DNA of 50,996 nucleotides, taken from the NCBI GenBank assembly GCA_900557195.1, contig USRT01000014.1, positions 1-50,996 on the forward strand, given 5' to 3'. The position numbers were made by a program, and so were the translations under genes. Within the stretch, counting starts at the first letter, position 1. Each line of letters opens with the position of its first letter. This document shows, in pieces, positions 8,560-18,127 of this stretch. This DNA is from an uncultured Clostridium sp. (GTDB taxonomy: Bacteria > Bacillota > Clostridia > TANB77 > CAG-508). The notes under the pieces are model-generated. The model searched no databases, had not been told where the DNA came from, and worked only from the letters and a program-made list of their open reading frames with translations.

Positions 8560-9906
8560 TTGCGAAAAAAATCTGATACAAAAGAAGGAAAAATAGATAA
8601 TAATAATTTTAAACCAAAAAAGAAGAAAAAAAAGAAAGTACTGTTAACAATATTAGTAATATTATTAATATTATTAATATTAGCTGGGTCTTGGTTTGGT
8701 TATAGAGTATATAAAAATGGCGGTGGATTACAAGGAGTACTTGCAACAATTGTTGGACATGATGAGAATACTTTAAAAAACTTACCAAAAGTGTATTGTT
8801 TAGTTACTGGACAAAGTCAAAATTTAACTGATACAATAATGCTATGTTCATATGACCCTAAAACACAAGAAGCATCTATACTTTCTATACCAAGAGATAC
8901 ATTTGTTGGCAAGAACAAGAAAAGTGCTACTGGATTTGACAAAATAAATGCATTATATCAAACAGGACCAGAAAAAACTAAACAAGCAGTTGAAAAATTA
9001 ACAGGTATTGATATAAAGTATTATTTAAATATAGATACAGAATCTTTAAGAGAAGTTGTAGATAGCATAGGTGGTGTATATTTTGATGTACCAATTGATA
9101 TGGATTATGACGACCCTACTCAAAACTTACATATACATATGAAAAAAGGATATCAACTATTAGATGGTAATAAAGCAGAGCAAGTAGTAAGGTTTAGACA
9201 TAATAATAATGGAACTAGTTATCCAACAGAATATGGAGATAATGATTTAGGAAGAATGAGAACACAAAGAGATTTCTTACAAGCTGTAGTAAAGAAACTA
9301 GCTACGCCTGCTACATTAACTAAGATTAATGATCTTATTAAGATAGCAAATAAAAATGTAACAACAAACCTAGATTTGTCTTTAGCAAAAGATTATGCTC
9401 CTTATGCAGTTGAATTTAAATCTGAAAATTTAAAAACAGCTACATTACCTGGAACACCAGAATTATGTAATGGCGTTTGGATATATTCACATGATGCAAG
9501 TGAAACAAAGAAAGTTGTAGAAGAATTATTTGGGAATGAAGATGATAATAAAAAAGATACTAGCGAAAGTGATACAAATAATAATAGTAATAATACAAAC
9601 ACTTCTAAAAAGATAACTGAACAAGAGAAAAAGGAGAATTCTAAAATAAAAATAGAAATACTAAATGGGACATCTGACAACTCAAAACTTTCAAAGTTAA
9701 AAGATAAATTAAAAGAGTATGGTTATAATGTGACAAAAACTGGAATTACAACAAATACTTCAAAAACAACTATTATAAATCGAACAGGAAAATCTAGTAC
9801 AACTATAAGCAGTATAAAAAGTATTCTTGGAGATATTGGGGTTTCCTCTACTGGAAGTAATAATTCGAATGTTGATATAACAATCATAATAGGAAAAGAT
9901 TATTAA
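8560..9906 (+). CDS. LytR-CpsA-Psr (LCP) family cell wall polymer ligase
   Basis: This 448-residue type II membrane protein has a very basic cytoplasmic start with a KKKKKK run, one helix (about 27-50), an LCP domain (about 75-290) and a C-terminal LytR_C domain (IKIEILNGT to DITIIIG). LCP hallmarks include the TDTIMLCSYD strand, SIPRDTFV, KINALY, IDSIGGV-like and the RFRHN...GRMRTQRDF segment, holding the arginines that bind the polyprenyl pyrophosphate. LCP enzymes attach teichoic acids or capsule to peptidoglycan. TTG 8560 has GGAG eight bases upstream; GTG 8551 abuts AGGA with no spacer. A Ser/Thr/Asn-rich linker joins the two domains. Confidence 0.93.
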   Translation: MRKKSDTKEGKIDNNNFKPKKKKKKKVLLTILVILLILLILAGSWFGYRVYKNGGGLQGVLATIVGHDENTLKNLPKVYCLVTGQSQNLTDTIMLCSYDPKTQEASILSIPRDTFVGKNKKSATGFDKINALYQTGPEKTKQAVEKLTGIDIKYYLNIDTESLREVVDSIGGVYFDVPIDMDYDDPTQNLHIHMKKGYQLLDGNKAEQVVRFRHNNNGTSYPTEYGDNDLGRMRTQRDFLQAVVKKLATPATLTKINDLIKIANKNVTTNLDLSLAKDYAPYAVEFKSENLKTATLPGTPELCNGVWIYSHDASETKKVVEELFGNEDDNKKDTSESDTNNNSNNTNTSKKITEQEKKENSKIKIEILNGTSDNSKLSKLKDKLKEYGYNVTKTGITTNTSKTTIINRTGKSSTTISSIKSILGDIGVSSTGSNNSNVDITIIIGKDY

Positions 9907-9947
9907 AAAAAGGGGCACTATAAATTATTATGTGCCCCTTTTTTTTT
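9905..9947. terminator. Strong bidirectional terminator
   Basis: The GGGGCAC/GTGCCCC stem is extended by A and T tracts (9905-9918 and 9932-9946). It lies between the converging LCP and DD-carboxypeptidase genes and can serve both. Confidence 0.93.
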
Positions 9948-9951
9948 CGTA

Positions 9952-11214
9952 TTATTTATAAAATTTCATAAATACATCTTTATCTTTCTTATGTTTTTTT
10001 ATTTTTAATATTGTAATAAAAATTAGTAAGAGTAATATAAATAATAATAAGCTAAATATCTGTGGTAGTATGTCAGAATCTAATATATTATTTCCAGCTA
10101 TTAGATTTGAAGTATATGTTGTATTATCTATAGTGTAACATATCTTTCCAACAACAAATCCTTTTAGTATAGGAGCTTGTAAATTTTCATTAATAGTTAT
10201 TTCAGGTTTAATTGTGGAGATATCTTGAACAGTTGTAACTTTTAGTTCTTTTTCTGCCACTATATCTAATGTCTTTTTTTGATTATCAGATAATTCTATT
10301 TCGACTTGTTTTAGTATAGTTTCTGGACTAGATATTATTTTTTCATTATAATTTTTTATAGCATAATTAAATAATGTAATACAATCATGAGCTCTATCGT
10401 TTTCATCTGAAGTCATTTTATCTGCTCCTAAGACAACAACGATAAATTCATAATCGTCTTTTTTGCAACTTGCAACAATACAATTTTGAGCAGAATTTGT
10501 GTATCCAGTTTTTATTCCTGTAGTATATTCATAATAGTAATCATTAGATGTTAATAATTCATTTGTATTATTAAATTTTCTATCATCTTTATCATACATA
10601 TTGGTTATAGGCAAGTTACATGAAGTTTTACTGACAATCTTTCTAAAAGTATCGTTTTCCATAGCATATTTACCAATTAAGGACATATCATATGCAGTTG
10701 TATATTGATTAATATTATGGACTCCATTAGGATTTACAAAGTTAGTATTAGTACATCCAATTTCTTTTGCCTTCGAGTTCATTAGTTTTGAGAATTCATC
10801 GACACTTCCAGATACATGTTCTGCTAAAGCAATAGCAGCATCATTTGCTGATGGAATTAATAAAACATTTAATAAATCTTCTATAGAGAGTTTTTCGCCA
10901 GATTTTAAATTTGCTCTTGTATAAGTTTCAGGAACAGAGTTTAAAGACACAGCGTTTTCACTTACAGTAACAATTTCATTTAAATTACAGTTTTCTAAGA
11001 CAAGTATAGCAGTCATAATTTTAGTTGTGCTAGCAGGATACATTTTGTTGTAGGCATTTTTTTCGTATAATACTTTTCCAGAATTAGAATTTATCAAAAT
11101 ACATGATGGTGAATGTATATCTAAATTATCGTTATTAGCAAAGGAGGTGCTAAAAATAGATAATAACATTATTATAAAAAATAGTATAAATAAATATTTG
11201 ATTTTTAATTTCAT
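9952..11214 (-). CDS. dacF: D-alanyl-D-alanine carboxypeptidase (PBP5/DacF type)
   Basis: This 420-residue secreted penicillin-binding protein trims the terminal D-Ala of peptidoglycan stem peptides. A signal peptide ends near TSFANN (about residue 27). The catalytic motifs are STTK (Ser62), SAN in LIPSANDAA, and KTG in GIKTGYTN. The C-terminal domain is followed by a hydrophobic helix and a basic tail (KIKKHKKDKD), so it is membrane-anchored. GAGGAGT precedes the ATG. It is transcribed away from comEA. It is one of two DD-carboxypeptidases in the window; the other (47075) ends the secretion locus. Confidence 0.95.
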   Translation of the reverse strand: MKLKIKYLFILFFIIMLLSIFSTSFANNDNLDIHSPSCILINSNSGKVLYEKNAYNKMYPASTTKIMTAILVLENCNLNEIVTVSENAVSLNSVPETYTRANLKSGEKLSIEDLLNVLLIPSANDAAIALAEHVSGSVDEFSKLMNSKAKEIGCTNTNFVNPNGVHNINQYTTAYDMSLIGKYAMENDTFRKIVSKTSCNLPITNMYDKDDRKFNNTNELLTSNDYYYEYTTGIKTGYTNSAQNCIVASCKKDDYEFIVVVLGADKMTSDENDRAHDCITLFNYAIKNYNEKIISSPETILKQVEIELSDNQKKTLDIVAEKELKVTTVQDISTIKPEITINENLQAPILKGFVVGKICYTIDNTTYTSNLIAGNNILDSDILPQIFSLLLFILLLLIFITILKIKKHKKDKDVFMKFYK

Positions 11215-11331
11215 ATTAGACTCCTCATAAGTTTTAATAATAATATATAGTAATTAATATATAATTTCAAGAGATATATATTATTTTAATATTTTATTAA
11301 GAATTGTTATATTTAAATTGGAGGTGTAATT

Positions 11332-11994
11332 TTGGGACTTAATAATAAACAGAAAATAATATTTACTATTTTAATTATTATATTAATATTGATAGGAATA
11401 TATGTATATAATATAAGATTTAATGAAACATTAGAAGATAATATACATACAGAAAATGTTAATAATATTAACTTAGTAGGAAATATTTTAGAAAATACTG
11501 AAGATAAAAATGAAAAAGATAATATAATTATAGTGCATATAACTGGAGCAGTAAAAAAGACAGGCATAGTTAAGTTAATTCAGGGTGCAAGAATATATGA
11601 TGCAATAGAAATGGCAGATGGGAGTTTAGAAGAAGCAGATTTATCAAAAGTAAATTTAGCATATATACTAGAAGATGCGCAAAAGATATATATACCATTT
11701 AAAGGAGAAATAAATGAAAATAGTGAGGAACAAGAGTATATAACATCTGATTTTGGAAATACTAGTGGTATAATACAAAATACTAATAAGGGAGAGAGTG
11801 AGAAAGTGAATATAAATACTGCTAATCAAACAGAGTTAGAAACATTACCTGGTATAGGAACTGCAACAGCCGAAAAAATAATTGACTATAGGAATAAAAA
11901 TGGTAAATTTAATAGTATAGAGGATATTCAAAATGTAAAAGGAATAGGACAATCAAAATATGAAAATATAAAAGAAAATATATGTATAAAGTAA
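11332..11994 (+). CDS. comEA: ComEA-like DNA-binding competence protein
   Basis: This 220-residue protein has an N-terminal membrane anchor (about residues 8-25), a SLBB-like domain (VHITGAVKKTGIVKL to IYIPFKGE, about 65-125), a linker, and a C-terminal helix-hairpin-helix pair: VNINTANQTELETLPGIG and IEDIQNVKGIG. This is the full ComEA layout; ComEA binds double-stranded DNA outside the membrane during uptake. It starts with TTG 11332 after GGAGGTG. No comEC follows, so its partner channel lies elsewhere. Its presence suggests DNA uptake capacity. Confidence 0.92.
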   Translation: MGLNNKQKIIFTILIIILILIGIYVYNIRFNETLEDNIHTENVNNINLVGNILENTEDKNEKDNIIIVHITGAVKKTGIVKLIQGARIYDAIEMADGSLEEADLSKVNLAYILEDAQKIYIPFKGEINENSEEQEYITSDFGNTSGIIQNTNKGESEKVNINTANQTELETLPGIGTATAEKIIDYRNKNGKFNSIEDIQNVKGIGQSKYENIKENICIK

Positions 11995-12019
11995 TATTAT
12001 AATTTTTTTTGAATATAAT

Positions 12020-12060
12020 AACTCTTAAAGAAGGGAAAATAAAACTTTTTTAAGAGTTTA
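12020..12060 (+). terminator. Hairpin after comEA
   Basis: The 14-bp stem AACTCTTAAAGAAG (12020-12033) pairs with CTTTTTTAAGAGTT (12045-12058) with one G-T pair. The trailing T-run is short, so it is a moderate terminator candidate. Confidence 0.5.
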
Positions 12061-12082
12061 TTAGTTAATTATTGAAAAATGG

Positions 12083-12111
12083 TTGACAAATACTAACTAT
12101 TATTATATACT
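12083..12111 (+). promoter_or_regulatory. Promoter of initiator tRNA
   Basis: TTGACA (12083-12088), a 17-base spacer and TATACT (12106-12111) lie 21 bases before the tRNA: a near-consensus sigma-A promoter. Confidence 0.85.
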
Positions 12112-12132
12112 TAAAAAGTAGTATAAATATAT

Positions 12133-12208
<76 letters not shown>

Positions 12209-12213
12209 AATGC

Positions 12214-12250
12214 AAATAAGTATTTCTTATATAGAAGTACTTATTTTTTT
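12214..12250 (+). terminator. Terminator after tRNA-fMet
   Basis: AAATAAGTA (12214-12222) pairs with TACTTATTT (12238-12246), followed by a T-run. Confidence 0.8.
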
Positions 12251-12357
12251 ATACAATTTATAAAAAAATACAAAAAAATATAAAAATCTACTTTATTTTT
12301 ATAAATAATATATGTATAATATAAAAAGACAAAAGAAGAAGGGAAGAAATTAAAAAA

Positions 12358-12759
12358 ATGAATATACAATATATTAATAAAGAACCAAGTAAAATGGAAA
12401 TATATGAAATAATGGATTCTATTCAATCTGAAATGGAAGAAGACATTGCAATAAATATATTTGAACCAAATAATGAAATGGTTACAACAGTTTGTGCATA
12501 TCATTTCGATAAAATAGTTGGAATGGGAAGAGTAATTAAAGAAGATAATACACTATATATACAAGATATAATAATAAAACCAGAATACAAAGGAGAAGAA
12601 ATTGAGAACAATATAATTGTAAACTTATTTAGACAGATTAATGAACTTAGAAGATTTAATTCAAGTATACAAAGATGCTTACAAATTGAAGAATCAGAAG
12701 AAAATTTTTTTAATAGATTTAGTTTCTTGACCAAAGAGAAACAAGAGTTAGGAGCATAA
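12358..12759 (+). CDS. GNAT-like acetyltransferase (probable)
   Basis: This 133-residue protein has the strand order of a small GNAT fold: an acidic N-terminal helical part, a VCAYHFDKIVGMGRVI strand pair, LYIQDIIIKPEYKGEEI, where GNATs carry the beta4 strand and acyl-CoA pyrophosphate loop, then an IVNLF helix. The usual Q/RxxGxG/A loop is degenerate (PEYKGEEIENN), so acetyl-CoA binding is uncertain. GAAGGGAAGAAA precedes the start. It stands alone between two terminators. The substrate is unknown. Confidence 0.6.
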   Translation: MNIQYINKEPSKMEIYEIMDSIQSEMEEDIAINIFEPNNEMVTTVCAYHFDKIVGMGRVIKEDNTLYIQDIIIKPEYKGEEIENNIIVNLFRQINELRRFNSSIQRCLQIEESEENFFNRFSFLTKEKQELGA

Positions 12760-12764
12760 TATGT

Positions 12765-12813
12765 AAATTCACACGGTTTTAGATATTTTTTTGATGCCAT
12801 GTGAATTTTTTTT
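12765..12813 (+). terminator. Terminator after GNAT-like gene
   Basis: AAATTCACACGG (12765-12776) pairs with CCATGTGAATTT (12797-12808) with one C-A mismatch, followed by a T-run. The CGG here is noncoding. Confidence 0.85.
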
Positions 12814-12892
12814 ATAATAAAAATATAATTTTAATTATTTATTATACAAATTATTTAAAAATACAAAAATAAATATATAAGGGAGAAATTAA

Positions 12893-13993
12893 ATGGAAAA
12901 GGGAATTCTTACAGATGCAATTGAACTTATTACAAAAGACTGTAAAGATGATGTTAATAAATCTAAAAACTATAATGAATATTTGAATGATATGACAGAA
13001 AAACAATTAGACAATATTCTAACTTTATATTCAAGCATGCAATATGATGAAAAAGAACTAGATTTAATGTATGTAGTATTAAGAGAAAATAGTAAAGATA
13101 GAAAAGCTAGCTTTTTGATTAATAATTTAAATAAGATAATAGGTTTAGAACTAGAAGTGTTTATAGGTGACTTGATAAGAGACACAATGAAAATAATTCA
13201 GAATGATGGTTATATAGAATATGATATCGAGAATTTAGAAATTTTTATAAACCATATAATCGTATTGAGAAAATTAGGCTTTATTTTTGTAAACATACAA
13301 AATGGAATAATAAAAATACATATGCCAAAAGTAGTTCTAGAAATAATAAAAAATAAAATTGCATCTATGGAGGAGAGTGGCATTAATATAGAAAAGAAAA
13401 ATATAAATAAGTTTATTATAGGATTTTTAAATGCTTATGGTATGATGTCAATAACTGAGGCATATATTTTAATCACTAAATTATATAAAAATATATCACC
13501 AGAAATATTTAATAGATATATTTTTTTTACAGCAAATGTTCTTCATACACAATTTAAAGCTGACGATATTTATATATATAATATTAATTTATTAGATGAA
13601 GAGATACCAGAATTAGAAGATATACATTCTAAATTAGAATACAATTTTTATTCATTAGATGAAATTAAATTGCTTGCAACACATGAATATTATACTAAAT
13701 ATATGCAATATAATGTTTTAAAAGAATTTGTAGAAACACATCTAGATATTCCTATGGATATAGTTAAATTAGAAATAGTTGATTGGTATATTATACTAGC
13801 ACAGATGGATGTAGAAGATGCAGAAAGTTATATAGATCAAAAAATAAATGAATTTGAAATAAAAGAGAAATATAAGTTGCAAATGAAAGAATATATAAGA
13901 GAGGTCTATGAAATTTGTCCAAAATGGAAGTTAAAAGGTGCAATAAAGTATAAAAAGAATAATGATATAAGAATACTTAAATTTCCAAAATGA
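12893..13993 (+). CDS. Unknown mostly helical cytoplasmic protein
   Basis: This 366-residue protein has no signal peptide or membrane helix and is rich in Ile, Lys and Glu. It appears almost wholly alpha-helical, with a middle block (about 120-160: VLRKLGFIFVNIQNGIIKIHMP) that could be a winged-helix-like unit. The C-terminus, CPKWKLKGAIKYKKNN, resembles tails before or in SEC-C-like motifs, but no zinc ligands follow. GGGAGAAATTAA precedes the ATG and it is flanked by terminators, so it is monocistronic. I do not recognise the family and assign no function. Confidence 0.75.
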   Translation: MEKGILTDAIELITKDCKDDVNKSKNYNEYLNDMTEKQLDNILTLYSSMQYDEKELDLMYVVLRENSKDRKASFLINNLNKIIGLELEVFIGDLIRDTMKIIQNDGYIEYDIENLEIFINHIIVLRKLGFIFVNIQNGIIKIHMPKVVLEIIKNKIASMEESGINIEKKNINKFIIGFLNAYGMMSITEAYILITKLYKNISPEIFNRYIFFTANVLHTQFKADDIYIYNINLLDEEIPELEDIHSKLEYNFYSLDEIKLLATHEYYTKYMQYNVLKEFVETHLDIPMDIVKLEIVDWYIILAQMDVEDAESYIDQKINEFEIKEKYKLQMKEYIREVYEICPKWKLKGAIKYKKNNDIRILKFPK

Positions 13994-14018
13994 TTAAATT
14001 CAATTTAAAAGATATAAG

Positions 14019-14055
14019 AAAGAACTATGTAGTATATATAGTTCTTTATTTTTGC
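14019..14055 (+). terminator. Terminator after the unknown helical protein
   Basis: AAAGAACTAT (14019-14028) pairs with ATAGTTCTTT (14038-14047), followed by ATTTTT. The end of the T-run touches the -35 box of the next promoter. Confidence 0.8.
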
Positions 14056-14084
14056 TTGTAAAAAACTAGTAATTATGGTATAAT
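14056..14084 (+). promoter_or_regulatory. Promoter of LPXTG protein gene
   Basis: TTGTAA (14056-14061), 17 bases, then TATAAT (14079-14084), preceded by TGG (an extended -10). Confidence 0.75.
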
Positions 14085-14126
14085 AGTTATGTAATTATAT
14101 ATTAATATAAAGGAGATGATTGTAAT

Positions 14127-15605
14127 ATGAATAGAAAGAAGATATTTATACCTCTTCTAATTATATTTATATTAGTAATAAATATATTAGTTTCTACGGT
14201 ATATAAAGGATTTATGTCATTTGCAGTGGATACAGAAGGAGAATCTAATGTAAATGTATCAGTTGATAGTACAGATTTAAGTAATATAAAAATAACTATG
14301 GGGGGGAATTTTGATTCTAATATTGTTTCTATAAAATATACAGATGGAGGACATGTAAGCAAAGATGAAGTTATTGATTATTTTAATAATTCAAGTAATC
14401 ATATTGTCGATATAACAAATCAAAATCAAGGGGCTTCTTCTAATGTTCTAGCAGTAACGATAGAACATGCAATTCAAGGTAAAGAATATACTATTTTAGT
14501 AATCTTTGAAGACGGAACAGCACATATTGGATATGCTACTATTGGTGAACGTACAAGTGGAAGTACGAATGTAGGATATGAATATAAAAGTCCAGTATTA
14601 ACAGTCAATGCTACAAGTGATCCAAATAATATTGTATTATTAAAAATAGCTAAAGCTTCAGAAATATCACAAATTAGCGATTTTGATACAAAGGGAATAG
14701 AAATACCAATTACGCCATCTACAAATGTAACAGCTACATATGAGATTAAGGAAGAGGGAGTTTACAAATTATATGTAAGAGATTCTGAGGGACATTCTAG
14801 TATGAATGAAACTAATTATTTGGCATTAACTTCAACAAAAACAATTAAAATAGTTCATAAAAAAGGTGATAATAATGCTCTTGTGATAAAAGCAGAAGAT
14901 TCAGCACATAAAATAACAGAAATGAAGATAATGATATCAAACACTGAAGTTTCATTAGAAGATATTGAGAAAAGTGGAACTCCGATAAGTATAACTGCAG
15001 GAACTAAAGTTCAAGGAGAATATACTATTTCAGGGAATAATACATATGTAACTGTATATGTAAAAGATGAATATGGTGCTACATATAAATATGGACAAAC
15101 AATAAATTCAATTGAAGAAGATAATACAATAGTTGTTCCAGTAGATCCAGATCCAACACCAGACCCAACACCAGATCCAACACCAGATCCAACACCAGAC
15201 CCAACACCAGACCCAACACCAGATCCAACACCAGACCCAACACCGGATCCAACACCAGATCCAACACCAGATGATTCACAAGGTAGTTTAGTAGTGCCAA
15301 TGCCAGATAATAATGAATCTGGAAATGGAAGTAGTGATTCAAATAATGAAAATAGCAGTGGAGATAATAGTTCAAATAATCAAACTATTATTGGAGACAA
15401 TATATTAGATAATCAAAGTCAAAATAGTAATGAAAGTAATTCATTAAATATCCAAACTAATATACAAAGTGATGAACAAATAAATAGTAGTAATAATGAA
15501 TCTTTACCAAAAACAGGTGTAGAAGATACAGGAATTATTTTACTAATAGTTACTTTGGTAGGAATTGCTATAGTATCATTTATCAAATTTATTAGAATTA
15601 AATAA
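14127..15605 (+). CDS. LPXTG-anchored surface protein with DPTP repeat stalk
   Basis: This 492-residue exported protein has an N-terminal signal/anchor helix (about 5-30). The extracellular region (about 40-340) repeats a beta-rich unit around phrases such as 'LLKIAKASEIS...ATYEIKEEGVYKLYVRD' and 'KAEDSAHKITEMKI...GEYTISGNNTYVTVYVKD', suggesting tandem Ig-like domains. A proline-rich DPTP stalk, an Asn/Ser-rich spacer and a sortase signal follow: LPKTG, a hydrophobic helix and a basic tail (KFIRIK). It should be covalently fixed to peptidoglycan by a class A/B-type sortase; no sortase gene lies in this window. AAAGGAGATGAT precedes the start. Its binding target is unknown. Confidence 0.9.
   Translation: MNRKKIFIPLLIIFILVINILVSTVYKGFMSFAVDTEGESNVNVSVDSTDLSNIKITMGGNFDSNIVSIKYTDGGHVSKDEVIDYFNNSSNHIVDITNQNQGASSNVLAVTIEHAIQGKEYTILVIFEDGTAHIGYATIGERTSGSTNVGYEYKSPVLTVNATSDPNNIVLLKIAKASEISQISDFDTKGIEIPITPSTNVTATYEIKEEGVYKLYVRDSEGHSSMNETNYLALTSTKTIKIVHKKGDNNALVIKAEDSAHKITEMKIMISNTEVSLEDIEKSGTPISITAGTKVQGEYTISGNNTYVTVYVKDEYGATYKYGQTINSIEEDNTIVVPVDPDPTPDPTPDPTPDPTPDPTPDPTPDPTPDPTPDPTPDPTPDDSQGSLVVPMPDNNESGNGSSDSNNENSSGDNSSNNQTIIGDNILDNQSQNSNESNSLNIQTNIQSDEQINSSNNESLPKTGVEDTGIILLIVTLVGIAIVSFIKFIRIK
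15150..15269 (+). repeat. 12-bp tandem repeat encoding (DPTP)n
   Basis: Ten copies of GAY-CCA-ACA-CCA(G) encode an Asp-Pro-Thr-Pro stalk in the LPXTG protein. Most copies differ only by C/T at the third Asp base (one copy has CCG), so the number of copies is likely to vary by slippage. Confidence 0.9.
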
Positions 15606-15643
15606 GAAAAAATTTAAAATTAATATAATTTAAATAAAAAATA

Positions 15644-15680
15644 AAAAGAGAAAAATTGCAAGATGTGATTTTTCTCTTTT
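15644..15680. terminator. Bidirectional terminator
   Basis: AAAAGAGAAAAAT (15644-15656) pairs perfectly with ATTTTTCTCTTTT (15668-15680) between converging genes. Confidence 0.9.
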
Positions 15681-15708
15681 ATATATTTTAATTAAATAGA
15701 AAGCTTTA

Positions 15709-17097
15709 TTATTTATATATTTCTTTTAATTTTGTGTTATAGTAAGTTTTTGTATTATTTTTAGTTACTATAATATAGTTAGAATAAACAGATACTTGAC
15801 TATCACTATCAAAATTCATAGATTTTCCAGTTAATAGATTATATACACAAGTTTCATTTGAATCTGAAAGTCTAGCTTTAACAAAAGTGCTTTGACTAGA
15901 TGAATCAACACTAGAAGCTTTAAAACTAAATATAGACTTTTTATTTCTTAAATTGATTAGTTCATAAGTTCCATCTTTTTTTGCAAGAACTAACTCTTTT
16001 CTTGTTTTAGATTTTATGAAATTAAAAGTTGTTGGTGATAAAAATTCTATATCATCATATTCGCAAGATAAGATTGTTTTATCCCCTTTCATAACACCAT
16101 GTTTGCTATTTGAACTAAAAGATTTATATCCAGTTAAGCTCTCTATAGCATTAGTTGTTTCTTTAACTGGTTTTTCAGATAACATATTTTTATTTTTTAA
16201 ATCATAATATGAATATCGATTTGAATAATCTTTAGTAGAATCATATATTTGGAGAACTTTATTTTCAATATCATAATATGAGATTTCTACGTTATCAGAT
16301 GTTTCATAAGCTATTTTATTTTTAGATACACATATTGTAGATTTTTGATTGTCATCTGATAAAATTGTAAAAATGTTGTCATCGTCTACAAGAATTGTTT
16401 TTTCCGTATAATCATATACTACTTTGCCATTTTTTAAATTAATAATTGCATACTTTTTATTATCTACATTTACTTTGGCATATTCTTCTTCTAATCTTTC
16501 ATCTGTTTCAGAGATTGTACAAGAGAAGAATTCTTCAGAATCTTTGAATTTATATGAATAAACCTTTTTACCACTATTATTAAGTACTCCGCCTTCTATA
16601 GCTTTATTATCTTTATCATATTTTATATAAGAAGAATATCCTAAACCTTTATATGATACTTTTACATTATCATCTGTTAATGATTTAAAGTTCTCATTAT
16701 ATAGTGTATTATCAACAATATATAATCCATATTCTGTAATATATTTAATAGATGATAATGAAGATAGCTTAATATTTCCTTTTTTATCAATTATACAGTA
16801 CTTTGTATTACTATCTTCTTTTAATTCTACAATTGCATAATCACCATAAAAAGGATTTGCTAGTGTGTATTTTGCAGGAATTATTTCTTTTCCATTTGAT
16901 GCTGAAATATATCCATACAATTCATTTTGTTTAACAGGTATAGGTTTATTTGAATCAAAAGTCAAACCTATAATCTTGTCCTCATTTTTACGTCCTAAAG
17001 TAAAAAATAGCGTAGTAATAATAATTATAAGAATAACTATTGAAGCAATTATTATTGGTAACAATTTTTTTACTTTTTGTTTTAGATTTTCATCCAT
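15709..17097 (-). CDS. Membrane-anchored WG-repeat-like protein
   Basis: This 462-residue protein has a short cytoplasmic start, one membrane helix (about 13-35) and an extracytoplasmic domain of repeated beta segments. Phrases such as NELYGYISASNGKEIIPAKY, YCIIDKKGNIKL and KKYAIINLKNGKVVYDY resemble WG (KWG) repeats, where each unit reports 'G-x-I-d..G..i.p..y'. Later repeats are degenerate. GAAGGAGGTAATTTT gives a strong start. It is monocistronic. WG-repeat proteins have no settled general function; here it is an envelope protein facing outward. Confidence 0.65.
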   Translation of the reverse strand: MDENLKQKVKKLLPIIIASIVILIIIITTLFFTLGRKNEDKIIGLTFDSNKPIPVKQNELYGYISASNGKEIIPAKYTLANPFYGDYAIVELKEDSNTKYCIIDKKGNIKLSSLSSIKYITEYGLYIVDNTLYNENFKSLTDDNVKVSYKGLGYSSYIKYDKDNKAIEGGVLNNSGKKVYSYKFKDSEEFFSCTISETDERLEEEYAKVNVDNKKYAIINLKNGKVVYDYTEKTILVDDDNIFTILSDDNQKSTICVSKNKIAYETSDNVEISYYDIENKVLQIYDSTKDYSNRYSYYDLKNKNMLSEKPVKETTNAIESLTGYKSFSSNSKHGVMKGDKTILSCEYDDIEFLSPTTFNFIKSKTRKELVLAKKDGTYELINLRNKKSIFSFKASSVDSSSQSTFVKARLSDSNETCVYNLLTGKSMNFDSDSQVSVYSNYIIVTKNNTKTYYNTKLKEIYK

Positions 17098-17345
17098 AAA
17101 ATTACCTCCTTCATAATATAAATTTTATATAATAATAATACAAAAGTCAATTAAAAAATAATAGCAGAAAAAGTAAATAATCAAAATAAACTAAGATATT
17201 ATGTGAAATATATTGACTTTTTATGTTTAAAAATTATAAAATAATGTAAGGGGTTATAATACAAAACAAAGATTAATTCAATATCTTATAAATATACATG
17301 TATTATCAAGTTTCAAAATATCAATTTAAAATATTGGAGAATATA

Positions 17346-18101
17346 ATGAGTTTTTTATTAGGTTTATTAGGAGCAGTTTTAGGAACAGGAATAATAATTA
17401 TAATTTTAATATTAATAATAATTAATTTTGTAAATAAAACAATAGGAAGAAATAAAATGAATCAATTAATGTATGTAGCAAAAAATGCAAAGTCAATTCA
17501 AGAGGAAGAATATACAAGAGTAAAAAATGTAAGTGGATTAACAAAGTTATTAGAACCAGAAATTATAAGAGATTTTCCAAATTTTAATAAAGAACTATTA
17601 TTCTCAAAAATAGAATTAAATTTGATCAAAATTTTTAATGCGATAGAGGAGAAAACAATAGATAATATTAAAAATGATGAAGATTTAGAATATGTTTATT
17701 TAAATATAAAAGATAAAATAAATGAATTAAAATTAAATTATCATACAATAAAGTATGATAATGTCATGTTTCATAATCACGCAATAAAGCAATATATGAA
17801 AAAACAAGGAGTTGCAACAATAACAACATCATCAACATTAGAGTATTATTATAAAGACACAATGAGTAATAATGAAAAACAAAATCTAAAGAAACAAACA
17901 AGATATACTTGTAAATTTATATACATATATGATGAAAATAAGATTGGAAAAGATAAAAATATTTTTTCTATAAGGTGTCCAAATTGTGGAGCTCCACTTA
18001 AAGGAATTGGCAATTATACTTGTGAATATTGTTCATCACATATAGAACATTTAAATTTAAAGGTATGGAAAATGTCTTCGTATAAAGAAGATTATAAATA
18101 A
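17346..18101 (+). CDS. Membrane protein with C-terminal zinc ribbon, partner of SPFH protein
   Basis: About 251 residues. It starts MSFLLGLLGAVLGTGIIIII (one membrane helix), followed by a soluble alpha/beta domain with VYLNIKDKINELKLNYHTIKY and a YTCKFIYIYDENK strand, similar in layout to Tim44/DUF4178-like cargo folds. It ends in a four-cysteine zinc ribbon (CPNCGAPL ... CEYCSSHIE). The ATG at 17346 has GGAG at the right distance; the longer in-frame start at 17298 has none. The next gene, 27 bases on, encodes an SPFH-like protein, and such zinc-ribbon membrane proteins commonly neighbour YdjI-like SPFH proteins. Function is unknown, perhaps membrane-stress related. Confidence 0.7.
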   Translation: MSFLLGLLGAVLGTGIIIIILILIIINFVNKTIGRNKMNQLMYVAKNAKSIQEEEYTRVKNVSGLTKLLEPEIIRDFPNFNKELLFSKIELNLIKIFNAIEEKTIDNIKNDEDLEYVYLNIKDKINELKLNYHTIKYDNVMFHNHAIKQYMKKQGVATITTSSTLEYYYKDTMSNNEKQNLKKQTRYTCKFIYIYDENKIGKDKNIFSIRCPNCGAPLKGIGNYTCEYCSSHIEHLNLKVWKMSSYKEDYK

Positions 18102-18127
18102 ATTATTAAAAAATAGGAGGAAAAAAT

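Noticed and set aside
12774..12776. CGG in the terminator after the GNAT-like gene
   Set aside because: Noncoding. It is a C-A mismatch within a hairpin, not an inserted base.
15079..15375. Minus-strand Leu-rich ORF opposite the DPTP repeat
   Set aside because: A shadow of the tandem repeat; no start signal and low complexity.
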